Positions 9,465 through 17,857 of a stretch of 64,000 nt of DNA are shown here, one piece after another. Source of the DNA: Mesorhizobium sp. (GTDB lineage: Bacteria > Pseudomonadota > Alphaproteobacteria > Rhizobiales > Rhizobiaceae); assembly GCA_004963905.1 (NCBI GenBank), contig SUGL01000001.1, positions 1 through 64,000 on the forward strand, read 5' to 3'. Position numbers and translations under genes: made by a program. Every line of letters starts with the position of its first letter. Within the stretch, counting starts at the first letter, position 1. Under the pieces are notes generated by a model. The model saw only the letters and a list, made by a program, of their open reading frames with translations. It was not told the DNA's origin and made no database searches.

Positions 9465-9540
9465 TTATGCCAGTTTCACAGCGATATTTTCTGTAATGAA
9501 ATCAATAGATGACTTTAGCGAACTTGCATAAATGCGAGGC

Positions 9541-9554
9541 AAGTGCATGCACTT
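9541..9554. promoter_or_regulatory. palindromic operator candidate for divergent GntR
   Basis: AAGTGCATGCACTT is a perfect 14-bp palindrome in the intergenic region between the BMP gene and the GntR gene. It sits 22 nt before a TTGACA box on the plus strand. GntR/FCD regulators bind short palindromes of this size, and the partial second copy at 9449 supports a regulatory role for both divergent genes. Confidence 0.5.
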
Positions 9555-9576
9555 TTTGCCTGAAAAACGATCAATT

Positions 9577-9605
9577 TGACATGGAGGTTAAAATCTAGGC
9601 ATACA
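9577..9605 (+). promoter_or_regulatory. candidate promoter for GntR gene 9685
   Basis: TTGACA at 9577-9582 matches a sigma-70 -35 box. A weak -10 (GCATAC, 9600-9605) follows at 17 nt. The GntR start codon is 80 nt downstream. The -10 element is poor, so the call is tentative. Confidence 0.35.
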
Positions 9606-9684
9606 GAGGTGCGACCTTGAGTCGAATCAGTCTGCGGGCCGTCCAGGCCGCGGCTCCAGACATAGAAACCGGACGGGAGGAGGC

Positions 9685-10383
9685 GTGTCGGGAAAGCGCT
9701 TGGTCAGGTCGGGCACGACCGTGGATCAGATGGTGAGGGCGATCGCGGACCGCATCGTCACCGGCTATCTGCGCCCCGGCGAAAGGCTCGACGAGATCTC
9801 GCTCGCCGCCCGTTTCGACGTCTCGCGCACGCCCGTCCGAGAGGCGCTCGGCCAGTTGAGCGCGATGGGGCTGGTCGAAAGACGGCCCAACCGGGGCGCC
9901 ATCGTCGCGGTGATCACGCAGGAACATCTCGCCTCGATGTTCGAGAGCATGGCCGAGCTGGAAGCGATCTGCGCGCGCTTCTCGGCCGAGCGGATGACCG
10001 CTGCCGAGCGCCGATCGCTGGAGATCGAGCATCAGGCATCGGCGCGGCTCGTGCAACTCGGCGCCGAGGAGGACTACGAGTATTTCAACACCGAGTTCCA
10101 CAGCCGGCTCTATCGCGGCGCCCACAACACGCATATCCACGATTTGACCGTGGCGACCCGCAGCCGGCTGGCGCCGTTCCGGCGCGCGCAGTTCATGCTG
10201 CCGGGTCGGCTGGCCAAGTCCTGGCAGGAGCATGATGTGATCGTCACCGCGATCATGCGCGGCGATGCGGCGGCCGCCGGCAAGGCCGCCCGCGATCATG
10301 TTTCGATCGTCAGCGAGGCGAGCGCGGTGTTCGCGGCCGTCGACCCGATGGAACCGAAGGTCAGCCGATCCGCGCGTCGATGA
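9685..10383 (+). CDS. GntR family (FCD-type) transcriptional regulator
   Basis: A 232-residue regulator starting at GTG 9685, with a strong ribosome site (GGGAGGAGG) immediately before it. The winged HTH covers residues 10-75 (LDEISLAARFDVSRTPVREAL is the canonical GntR recognition region, split here across the turn). The C-terminal FCD domain contains EFHSRLYRG and the metal-type His residues SWQEHDVIV and ARDHVSIV. It is divergent from the ureide operon and the best candidate for its local repressor, given the palindromes between the two genes. Its 3' end overlaps the convergent LuxR-type gene by 23 nt. Confidence 0.88.
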   Translation: MSGKRLVRSGTTVDQMVRAIADRIVTGYLRPGERLDEISLAARFDVSRTPVREALGQLSAMGLVERRPNRGAIVAVITQEHLASMFESMAELEAICARFSAERMTAAERRSLEIEHQASARLVQLGAEEDYEYFNTEFHSRLYRGAHNTHIHDLTVATRSRLAPFRRAQFMLPGRLAKSWQEHDVIVTAIMRGDAAAAGKAARDHVSIVSEASAVFAAVDPMEPKVSRSARR

Positions 10384-11239
10384 TCTCGACGAAGCGCGCG
10401 AAGAGGCCTGCCTGCGACTTGATCTTGAGCTTGCGGTAGATGTTGCGGCGGTGGACCTTGACCGTCCCGGGCACGATCCTTAGCGCCCTGGCGATCGATT
10501 CCGTGGAATGGCCCTGGAGCACAAGGTCGACGACCTGCTTTTCGCGCGAGGTCAGCGACAGGCTCTTCCAGATATGGGCGCGATCCAACTCATTGGCCGT
10601 CGCGACGGTCTCGCCCGGCGGCGGGACCGCGACTTCGTCGGCGGGCAAAGTCGGCCAGCGCAGTCTGCAGAAGCCGACCACCGCCGGCGCCATGTCGCGC
10701 AGCAGCCTGGCGTCGGCGGTTCCGAACGGCCCCGATACGCGCAGTCGCATCAGCGACAGCACCAGCGCATCCTTGCCGGCCAGCGGCACGAAGAAGCCGA
10801 CCTCCTCGGCGAGCCGGGTCTGGCTGTAATAGGAGCGGTAGTATTCGCTGGCATAGAAGCGGTCTGGTGCCAACTCGCGCATGCGCCAGAACCCCTCCTT
10901 GCGCTCGACCGCGGCGTGGTGGAAGGGGTCGAGCAGATATGGCCCTTCCTGATAGAGCGCGACGAAGATGTGGCTTTCGGCCGGAGAGAAGGTTTCGAAC
11001 AGCAACGGCGGACGCGCAGCACCCCGATAGCCGAAGATCACGCAGTGATCGAAGCGGACATGCCCGCGCAGCCAGCCGACGATCGCCTCGCCGAAATGGT
11101 CGCCGCCGGTCTCGCGCGTCGCGGCGATGACGGCGGCTAAAGCGTTGTAGTCGTCACTGCGGGAGGCGGCCAATTCGTACCCCTCTGAACGATTAAATTG
11201 GCTAAATATACCACCTGCGAGGTATATACTAGCTGCCAT
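10361..11239 (-). CDS. LuxR family transcriptional regulator
   Basis: A protein of up to 292 residues with a C-terminal LuxR/GerE helix-turn-helix (LTSREKQVVDLVLQGHSTES then IVPGTVKVHRRNIYRKL) and an N-terminal sensory region of about 200 residues rich in aromatic residues (FYASEYYRSYYSQT). The N-terminal domain is not recognisable as an acyl-homoserine-lactone domain. The start is uncertain: ATG 11239 is used here, but a TTG at 11173 has a better ribosome site (AGAGGGG) and would leave the inverted repeat at 11206-11227 in the promoter. It is divergent from the polyamine-type ABC operon and probably controls it. It overlaps the convergent GntR gene by 23 nt. Confidence 0.82.
   Translation of the reverse strand: MAASIYLAGGIFSQFNRSEGYELAASRSDDYNALAAVIAATRETGGDHFGEAIVGWLRGHVRFDHCVIFGYRGAARPPLLFETFSPAESHIFVALYQEGPYLLDPFHHAAVERKEGFWRMRELAPDRFYASEYYRSYYSQTRLAEEVGFFVPLAGKDALVLSLMRLRVSGPFGTADARLLRDMAPAVVGFCRLRWPTLPADEVAVPPPGETVATANELDRAHIWKSLSLTSREKQVVDLVLQGHSTESIARALRIVPGTVKVHRRNIYRKLKIKSQAGLFARFVEIIDARIG
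11206..11227. promoter_or_regulatory. inverted repeat between LuxR gene and potABCD-like operon
   Basis: ATATACC-N8-GGTATAT is a perfect interrupted palindrome with 7-bp arms. The right arm contains TATACT-like bases usable as a plus-strand -10 box. Its place between the divergent LuxR and ABC genes suggests an operator for the LuxR protein. It would lie inside the LuxR coding region if the longer LuxR start were used, which is one reason to favour the shorter start. Confidence 0.5.
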
Positions 11240-11300
11240 TGGCTCTGCTAGCGTCACGACATTGCCTCACGCTGTCGCTGGAGCCCGTGGCTTGACTGCA

Positions 11301-12428
11301 GTGCCCGATATCGAGTTTCGCGCGGTCACCAAGCGCTACGGCGCCGTCACGGCGGTCAGCGGCATAGACCTTGCCATCCCGCCTTCCGCTTTCGTCGCGC
11401 TGCTCGGGCCGTCCGGCTGCGGCAAGACGACGTGCCTGCGCATGATCGGCGGTTTCGAGCAGCCGAGCGAGGGCCAGGTGCTGATCCGCGGCCGCGACAT
11501 GGCCGGAACGCCGCCCTACCGGCGCCCGGTCAACATGGTGTTCCAGCAATATGCGCTGTTTCCACATCTCGATGTCGAGGACAACATCTCCTACGGCCTG
11601 CGCCAGGCGAGGCCGCGCTTGTCGTCGCGCGAGATCAGCCTGAAGGCGGGCGAGGCGCTGGCGATGGTGCAGCTCGCCGGTTACGGACGCCGCAAGATCC
11701 ACGAGCTTTCCGGCGGCCAGCAGCAGCGTGTCGCGCTCGCCCGCGCGCTGGTCAACAAGCCGGCGGTGCTTCTTCTCGACGAGCCGCTGGCAGCGCTCGA
11801 CAAGAAATTGCGCACCGACATGCAGATCGAGCTGCAGAACCTGCAGCGCGAGATCGGCATCACCTTCGTGCTGGTCACCCACGACCAGGAGGAAGCGCTG
11901 TCGATGAGCGACTTCGTCTGCGTCATGAATGGCGGCCGCGTCGTCCAGATCGGCCAGCCAAGCGAGATCTATGACGAGCCGGCCGACCTGTTCGTCGCCG
12001 ACTTCGTCGGCAAGACCAATCTCTTGAGCGGCAAGGTGGCCGGGCTCTCCGGCAGCCTCGTCGACGTCGCGCTTGCCGACGGCACGGTGATTTCCGCGCG
12101 CAAGCGGGCGCCGCTCAGCCGGGGCGAGGCGGTATCCGTCAGTTTGCGGCCGGAATCGCTCAGCCTCTCGGCACTGGGAGGCGGCGCCTTGAAGGGCATC
12201 GTCCGCAACCGGATTTTTCTGGGCTCGACAGCCGAATACGCGATCGAGGTCCAGGGCATCGGATCACTGCTCGCCAAGGCCGATCACGCGATCGGCCAGG
12301 GCAATCTCTTCAAGCCGGGCGAACCCGTCGCCATCGGCTTTGCCGCCGGAGCGCCGCTGGCGTTCCCGCAGCCCAAGAACAACGGGACCAACCAGAGGGA
12401 AGACCAACATGTCGAAATCCTATCGTGA
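11301..12428 (+). CDS. polyamine-type ABC transporter ATP-binding protein (PotA-like)
   Basis: A 375-residue importer ATPase. Walker A is GPSGCGKTT, the Q-loop is in MVFQQYALF, the signature is [15 protein letters not shown], Walker B is LLLDEPLAALD and the H-loop LVTHDQEEA. A C-terminal TOBE-type domain (about residues 240-375) follows, as in PotA/FbpC. GTG 11301 is chosen because homologues begin near PDIEFRAVTKRYG; a TTG at 11262 is also possible and no clear ribosome site is seen for either. It overlaps the binding-protein gene by 20 nt. Context with PuuA/PuuB-like enzymes points to putrescine or a related amine. Confidence 0.9.
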   Translation: MPDIEFRAVTKRYGAVTAVSGIDLAIPPSAFVALLGPSGCGKTTCLRMIGGFEQPSEGQVLIRGRDMAGTPPYRRPVNMVFQQYALFPHLDVEDNISYGLRQARPRLSSREISLKAGEALAMVQLAGYGRRKIHELSGGQQQRVALARALVNKPAVLLLDEPLAALDKKLRTDMQIELQNLQREIGITFVLVTHDQEEALSMSDFVCVMNGGRVVQIGQPSEIYDEPADLFVADFVGKTNLLSGKVAGLSGSLVDVALADGTVISARKRAPLSRGEAVSVSLRPESLSLSALGGGALKGIVRNRIFLGSTAEYAIEVQGIGSLLAKADHAIGQGNLFKPGEPVAIGFAAGAPLAFPQPKNNGTNQREDQHVEILS

Positions 12429-13572
12429 CGGACTGCCGATAAGCCCCGAAAAATTCGTCGATCAATTGATGCGCCTGAAGCGCGGCTCGATCAGCCGTCG
12501 CGACTTTCTCGGCCTTACCGGCCTTGGCGTCGCGACCGCGGTGATGGCGCGCGAGCTCGACATCATGCCGACGCCGGCCTTTGCCGCCGAGAGCCTCGGC
12601 GACCGCATGTCGATCGCCACCTGGCCGAACTACCACGACCCGGCGACGTTCGAGAATTTCAAGGCCGACACGGGTGTGGCCGTCGAAGTCAACGTCTTCG
12701 GCTCGAACGAGGAGATGTTGGCTAAGCTGCAGGCCGGCGGCTCGGGCTGGAGTCTGTTCGTGCCGACCAACTATACGATCTCGACCTACAAGAAGCTCGG
12801 CATCATCGAGCCGCTGGACATGGCCAAGCTCGGCAATTTCGACGGCACCAAGGAAGATGCGCGCTTCACTGCGGAAGGCACGATCGACGGCACGATCTAC
12901 GCCGTGCCGAAGAACTGGGGCACGACCGGCTTCGCCGTCAACACCAAGAAGCTCACGAAGCAGATGTCGAGCTGGAAGGAGTTCTGGGATACGGCGATGA
13001 CCGAGGCCGACGGCCGCACCATGGTGCACGACTACCAGCTCACCACCATCGGCAACGCGCTGAAATATTACGGCTATTCCTTCAACTCGCTGAAGCAGGA
13101 CGAGCTCGCCAAGGCCGAGGAATTGCTGCTCAAGGTCAAGCCGCATCTGTTCGCCGTGTCGAGCGACTACCAGCCGTCGATGCGCTCGGGCGATGCCTGG
13201 ATGACGATGTGCTGGACCAATGACGGCGCGCAGCTTCACCGCGATATAGCCGAGATCGCCTATGTGCTCGGCAAGGAGGGCGGCGAGATCTGGACCGACT
13301 TCTACGCCATCCCGAAGGATGCGCCGAACAAGCCGGCCGGCTATGCGCTGCTCAACTATCTGATGAACCCGAAGGTGGCGGTGAAGGAGCATCTGGCCAA
13401 TGGCGCGCCCTCGACCGACGCGCGGGTCAACGCGCTGCTGCCGAAAGAGGTGCTCGACAATCCGATCCTCTATCCGGCCGCCGATCTTTTGAAGCCGCTT
13501 GAGTTCGGCGCTGCGGCGACGCTTACCGATCCGGGTCGCGCCGAGCTGATGGCGCGCTTCAAGGCCGCGTGA
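12409..13572 (+). CDS. polyamine-type ABC transporter substrate-binding protein (PotD-like)
   Basis: A 387-residue periplasmic protein with a twin-arginine signal (SISRRDFLGLTGLGVATA) at about residues 25-42, preceded by an unusually long n-region. The mature part has the spermidine/putrescine-binding fold pattern (MSIATWPNYHDPATFENF; later DAWMTMCWTNDG), characteristic of PotD/PotF. The ATG at 12409 follows GAGGGAAG. It is the second gene of the importer operon, and its TGA overlaps the GTG of the first permease. Confidence 0.9.
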   Translation: MSKSYRDGLPISPEKFVDQLMRLKRGSISRRDFLGLTGLGVATAVMARELDIMPTPAFAAESLGDRMSIATWPNYHDPATFENFKADTGVAVEVNVFGSNEEMLAKLQAGGSGWSLFVPTNYTISTYKKLGIIEPLDMAKLGNFDGTKEDARFTAEGTIDGTIYAVPKNWGTTGFAVNTKKLTKQMSSWKEFWDTAMTEADGRTMVHDYQLTTIGNALKYYGYSFNSLKQDELAKAEELLLKVKPHLFAVSSDYQPSMRSGDAWMTMCWTNDGAQLHRDIAEIAYVLGKEGGEIWTDFYAIPKDAPNKPAGYALLNYLMNPKVAVKEHLANGAPSTDARVNALLPKEVLDNPILYPAADLLKPLEFGAAATLTDPGRAELMARFKAA

Positions 13573-14510
13573 GGCAAGGGACCAACTCCGGTCAAGTTCT
13601 TACCACCGGCGGACAAATGTCCGCCGGTCCCGAAGCGGCTTTCTCGATGCGCGGCAGTCTCTTTCGCAAGAATTTCCTGACGGCGCTGCTGCTCGCTCCG
13701 GCGACGCTGTGGCTTGTCGTGTTCCTGGTCCTGCCCTTCGTGGCCATCGCCGTCTTCAGCGTCGGCGAGCGGGCGCCCGAGGGCGGCTACCAGGCCGCGC
13801 TGACGCTCGCGCAATACGCCAACCTGCCGGCGCGGGCGACCGCGTTCTGGAACACCATGGTGCTGGCCCCGGTCGGCGCGCTCGCCTGCCTCATCGTCGC
13901 TTACCCGGTCGCCTATTATCTGGCGCTGCAGGCGCCGCAGCGCTGGCGGCTGATCCTGCTCGCGCTGATCGTCATCCCGTTCTGGACCAGCCTTCTGATG
14001 CGTACCTATGCCTGGATGTACATCCTTGGCGGGCGCGGCATTCCGGCCCTGCTTGCCTATGTCGGCATCGAGGATCTCAGGCTGATCAACACGCCGGGCG
14101 CCGTGCTGCTCGGCATCGTCTATGGCTATCTGCCGCTGATGATCCTGCCGATCTATGTCAGCCTCGAGCGGCTCGACCGCCGGCTGCTGGAAGCCTCCGC
14201 CGATCTCGGCGCGACGCCCTTGTCGACGTTCATCGGCGTGACGCTAAGGCTGTCGCTGCCCGGCGTGATGACCGGCTTCTCGCTGGTGATGATCCTTTTG
14301 CTCGGCGAATATCTGATCCCGACGCTGCTCGGCGGCGGCAAGGTGTTCTTCATCGGCAACGCCTTGGTCGACCTGTTCCTGCAGTCGCGCAACTGGCCGT
14401 TCGGATCGGCGATCGCCATCACGCTGGTGCTGGTCTCGGTCGTGGTGCTGATCGTCGCCAACCGCATCTCGACCCGGCTTTCGGGCGCCCGCCGCGTGGA
14501 CCTGATCTGA
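13569..14510 (+). CDS. polyamine-type ABC transporter permease (PotB-like)
   Basis: An inner-membrane permease of about 313 residues with six hydrophobic segments. The EAA-type loop LLEASADLGATPLSTFIGVT contacts the ATPase. The start used is a GTG overlapping the binding-protein stop (GTGA); an ATG at 13617 (MSAGPEAAFS) would remove 16 residues and is also plausible. It is followed by the partner permease with a one-base overlap. Confidence 0.9.
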   Translation: MRQGTNSGQVLTTGGQMSAGPEAAFSMRGSLFRKNFLTALLLAPATLWLVVFLVLPFVAIAVFSVGERAPEGGYQAALTLAQYANLPARATAFWNTMVLAPVGALACLIVAYPVAYYLALQAPQRWRLILLALIVIPFWTSLLMRTYAWMYILGGRGIPALLAYVGIEDLRLINTPGAVLLGIVYGYLPLMILPIYVSLERLDRRLLEASADLGATPLSTFIGVTLRLSLPGVMTGFSLVMILLLGEYLIPTLLGGGKVFFIGNALVDLFLQSRNWPFGSAIAITLVLVSVVVLIVANRISTRLSGARRVDLI

Positions 14511-15322
14511 TGCGCGCCTTCGTCGTTGCCGTCTTTGCCTTCCTCTATCTGCCGATCGCGCTGGTCGTGCTGTTCTCCTTCAATGCCGGCCAGCATGCCA
14601 GCGAGTTCACCGGCTTCTCGGCGCAATGGTACGGCAAGGCGCTGTCCAATCCGTTCCTGGTCGAGGCGCTGAAGAACAGCCTGTTCATCGCCACCACCAG
14701 CGCGCTGCTGGCGGCCGTCTGCGGCACGGCCGCGGCGCTTGGGCTGCAGCGCGTCGGCGCGCGGACGCGAGCGCTCTTCGATGCGCTGCTGGGCGCCGCC
14801 ATCGTCGTTCCGGGCGTGGTCATCGGCATCTCGACGCTGGTCGCGCTGGTGCAGCTCTTCGCCGTCGTCAATCCGTTCCTTGCCTCGCTGTGGCCGACCG
14901 ATCAGCCGCCGCGGCTTGCGCTCGGCTATGGCTCGATCATCGCCGCGCACGGCCTGTTCTCGATGGCGCTGGTGACGATGATCGTCGGCACCCGGCTAGG
15001 CAGCCTCGACCGCAACCTCGTCGAGGCATCGAGCGATCTCTACGCCACGCCGCTGACGACGTTCCGCTCGATCGTGCTGCCGCAGATCATGCCGGCGGTG
15101 ATCGCCGGCTTCCTGCTCGCCTTCACCTTCTCCTTCGACGATTTCATCATCGCCTTCTTCGTCGCCGGCGCTCAGACGACGCTGCCGATCTACGTCTTTG
15201 CCTCAATCCGGCGCGGCGTGACGCCGGAGATCAACGCCATCGCCACGATCGTGCTCGCCGCCTCGGTCCTGCTCGTCCTGCTCGCGCAATGGCAGCTCGG
15301 CCGACGAAAACCATCGCCTTGA
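14510..15322 (+). CDS. polyamine-type ABC transporter permease (PotC-like)
   Basis: A 270-residue permease with six predicted membrane segments, the first at residues 2-23 (AFVVAVFAFLYLPIALVVLF). The ATPase-contact loop reads LVEASSDLYATPLTTFRSIV. The ATG shares a base with the previous TGA. The PotC-like FDDFIIAFFVAG segment is visible in the C-terminal third. With the PotA/D/B-like products it forms a complete importer. Confidence 0.9.
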   Translation: MRAFVVAVFAFLYLPIALVVLFSFNAGQHASEFTGFSAQWYGKALSNPFLVEALKNSLFIATTSALLAAVCGTAAALGLQRVGARTRALFDALLGAAIVVPGVVIGISTLVALVQLFAVVNPFLASLWPTDQPPRLALGYGSIIAAHGLFSMALVTMIVGTRLGSLDRNLVEASSDLYATPLTTFRSIVLPQIMPAVIAGFLLAFTFSFDDFIIAFFVAGAQTTLPIYVFASIRRGVTPEINAIATIVLAASVLLVLLAQWQLGRRKPSP

Positions 15323-15333
15323 AAGACAAGCCC

Positions 15334-16095
15334 ATGATTTTGAAAGATCGCATTGCCGTGGTGACGGGCGCCGGGTCGGGGATCGGACGCGCCGGCGCCA
15401 TGATCATGGCGAGGGAAGGGGCGGTCGTGGTGATCGCCGACCGCGACCCGGCGGCCGGCGAAGCCACGGCGTCGGATATCCGCGAAGCCGGCGGCCGCGC
15501 CGAAGCGGTCGCCACCGATGTCGGCAACGACATGGCGGTCGAGAACCTCATCGCCGGAACGCTCGGCAAGCACGGACGGATCGACATCCTGCACAGCCAC
15601 GCCGGCATCCAGGTCGGCGGCACGCTGACCGAAGTGAGCGCCGGCGGCATGGACGCCTCATGGCGGATCAATGTGCGGGCGCAGTTTCTGGCGGCGAAGG
15701 CCGTCATGCCTTCGATGATCGCGCAGGGCGGCGGGGTGATCCTCAACACGGCCTCGAATTCCGGCGTCTTCTATGACCGCGAGATGATCGCCTATGCCAC
15801 GTCCAAGCACGCCGTGGTGGCGATGACCAGGCAGATGTCGCTCGACTATGCGAAACACAATGTGCGCGTCAACGCGCTTTGCCCAGGCTGGGTCGACACG
15901 CCGTTCAACGAGCCGTTCATCGCCCAGATGGGCGGACGCGATGCGATCGAAAACTATGTCCGCACCAAGATCCCGATGGGGCGCTGGGCGAGCGCGGAGG
16001 AGATCGCCGAAGCCATCCTGTTCCTGGTCTCCGACCGCTCGTCCTTCATGACCGGCCAGGCGCTGGTCGTCGATGGCGGCGAGAGCATCGGGTGA
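15334..16095 (+). CDS. short-chain dehydrogenase/reductase
   Basis: A 253-residue classical SDR. The cofactor site is TGAGSGIG (residues 11-18), the catalytic Ser region NTASNSG, and the active-site YATSK has the Tyr-x3-Lys pair. The normally conserved NNAG is replaced by HSHAG, a mild deviation. The C-terminus has CPGWVDTPF and VVDGG typical of FabG-like reductases. It lies 11 nt downstream of the permease and belongs to the polyamine operon. It might oxidise an alcohol or aldehyde intermediate; the substrate is not evident. A TTG at 15319 is an alternative start. Confidence 0.88.
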   Translation: MILKDRIAVVTGAGSGIGRAGAMIMAREGAVVVIADRDPAAGEATASDIREAGGRAEAVATDVGNDMAVENLIAGTLGKHGRIDILHSHAGIQVGGTLTEVSAGGMDASWRINVRAQFLAAKAVMPSMIAQGGGVILNTASNSGVFYDREMIAYATSKHAVVAMTRQMSLDYAKHNVRVNALCPGWVDTPFNEPFIAQMGGRDAIENYVRTKIPMGRWASAEEIAEAILFLVSDRSSFMTGQALVVDGGESIG

Positions 16096-16484
16096 GGCGC
16101 TTTTAGGGACCGGCCTTGCGTCGGGACCGATGATCGGTCAAACCTTCAAGTACCGTTCTTCGATGAGACCCGTCATGCAAGCTGCAGAACAGCGATACCG
16201 CACAAGGCATTCGATTTTTGCCGGCGGTATTTCCTTTGCGCGCGGGGGATATCACTGATCATGCGCTGCTGCCGGCACGAGAACCTGCAACGCGCTGAAG
16301 AGACCAAGGTCGGCTCGCATGTCGTTCGCGACGGCTGGACCGAAGGAGTAGCAGCGACGCTCATTCCGGCCTCTCGGCCGGCCATCAGGCGGGCGTCCGT
16401 CATTCAAACATTTTAGCCTCTCAACGCTCAAACCGAAACGGACGTGCCCGCCGAAGCGATTTCTCCTTCGTACGGACATGACCG
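16096..16484. other. 389-nt gap between SDR and glutamine-synthetase-like gene
   Basis: No convincing gene. A 51-codon open frame (16261-16416) starting MRCCRHENLQRAEE lacks a good ribosome site and has no recognised family; it might be a gene remnant. A small GC palindrome (CCGGCC-TCTC-GGCCGG) lies near 16373-16388. The stretch probably contains a promoter for the following two genes, but no clear box was found. Confidence 0.35.
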
Positions 16485-17855
16485 ATGCCTGACAAACAAG
16501 ACTTTTCCAGCAGCGCCGATCCGCAAAGCTGGCTGACCACGCATGGAATAAACGAGGTCGAGTGCCTCGTTCCCGACGTCAACGGCGTTCTGCGCGGCAA
16601 GGCCTTGCCGGCGGCCAAGTTCCTCAAGTCGCTCGAGGACCGGGCGCTCTATTTGCCGAGCAGCGCCTTCCTGGTCGCCATCGACGGCCGCTATTCCGGT
16701 TCCGTCGATGAGGGGTTCGCCTATCAGGACCCCGACATGCGCATGGTGCCCGACCTTTCGACGCTCAGCCTTGCGCCCGGCGGCGGCGACGGCAAGGCCT
16801 ATGTTTTTGCCGATACGTTCCACATGGACGACCGGCCCTGGATGGCTTCGCCGCGCCATGTGCTGAGGGCCGCGCTCGAGCTCTACCGCCGGCGCGGCTG
16901 GCGCGCGGTGATGGCGCCGGAGCTCGAATTCTACCTCACGGCGCCAAATCCCGATCCGGATCGGCCGCTGACCGCGCCGGTCGGACGCAACGGCCGGCCG
17001 GAAAGCGTGCAGCATCCCTACGACATGCAGGCGCTGGAGGAATTCGAAACGGTGACGCGGCGCCTCTACGACCACGCCGCCATCGCCGGCCTGCCGCTCG
17101 ACACGCTGATCCACGAATCCGGCACTGCGCAGCTCGAGATCAACTTCCTGCATGGCGATCCGCTGGCGCTGGCCGACAAGGTGCTGTTGTTCAAGCGCAT
17201 GGCGCGGCAGGCGGCGCAGGCGAGCGGCATGCACGCCACCTTCATGGCCAAGCCGATCGCGGCGCAGGCCGGCAGTTCGATGCATCTCCACATGTCGATC
17301 GCCGACGAAAGCGGCGAGCCATTGTTCGCCGGCAAAGACGGCGACGACAGCGCGATGTTCGCGCAGTTCATCGGCGGCCTGCAGAAATACATCCCTGAAA
17401 TCATGCCGCTGTTTGCGCCCAACGTGAACTCGTATCGCCGCATCCGGCCTGGGCACAGCGCGCCGGCCAATATCGAATGGTCGCATGACAACCGCTCCTG
17501 CGGCCTGCGCGTGCCGATGGGCGGGCGCGCCGCTCGCCGGGTCGAGAATCGGCTGCCCGGCGCCGACGCCAATCCGTATCTCGCCATGGCCGGATCGCTG
17601 ATCGCCGGCTATCTCGGCATCGAGGAGAAGCTCGACCGCTCGGCCGAAGCTTTGGGCAACGCCTATCGAAGCCAGAGCACGCTGCCGAAAACCATGGAGG
17701 AAGCGCTCGACCGCTTCGCCGCCTGCGAGCCGGTGCGGGAGCTGCTCGGCGAGGATTTCTTCCAAACCTATCTGCGCGTGAAGAGCGTCGAGCTCGACCT
17801 GTTCCAGACCGTGGTGACGTCGTGGGAACGCGACCATCTGCTGCTCAAGGTGTGA
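16485..17855 (+). CDS. glutamine synthetase family protein, gamma-glutamylputrescine synthetase-like
   Basis: A 456-residue member of the GS superfamily, class of PuuA. It should ligate glutamate to an amine with ATP. Visible motifs are the metal and ATP binding APELEFYL (Glu pair), HESGTAQLEINF, GSSMHLHMS, and NIEWSHDNRSCGLRVP. The N-terminal beta-grasp part has VNGVLRGKALP. Placement next to a polyamine importer and a PuuB-like oxidase supports a gamma-glutamylated polyamine pathway rather than housekeeping glutamine synthesis. It is separated from the oxidase by two bases. Confidence 0.88.
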   Translation: MPDKQDFSSSADPQSWLTTHGINEVECLVPDVNGVLRGKALPAAKFLKSLEDRALYLPSSAFLVAIDGRYSGSVDEGFAYQDPDMRMVPDLSTLSLAPGGGDGKAYVFADTFHMDDRPWMASPRHVLRAALELYRRRGWRAVMAPELEFYLTAPNPDPDRPLTAPVGRNGRPESVQHPYDMQALEEFETVTRRLYDHAAIAGLPLDTLIHESGTAQLEINFLHGDPLALADKVLLFKRMARQAAQASGMHATFMAKPIAAQAGSSMHLHMSIADESGEPLFAGKDGDDSAMFAQFIGGLQKYIPEIMPLFAPNVNSYRRIRPGHSAPANIEWSHDNRSCGLRVPMGGRAARRVENRLPGADANPYLAMAGSLIAGYLGIEEKLDRSAEALGNAYRSQSTLPKTMEEALDRFAACEPVRELLGEDFFQTYLRVKSVELDLFQTVVTSWERDHLLLKV

Positions 17856-17857
17856 CC

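Noticed and set aside
1..16206. Shared 12-mer ATACCGCACAAG at 1-12 and 16195-16206
   Set aside because: No extended similarity around the two places; chance is sufficient.
16261..16416. 51-codon frame between SDR and the PuuA-like gene
   Set aside because: No ribosome site, no family and modest composition; mentioned only in the gap description.
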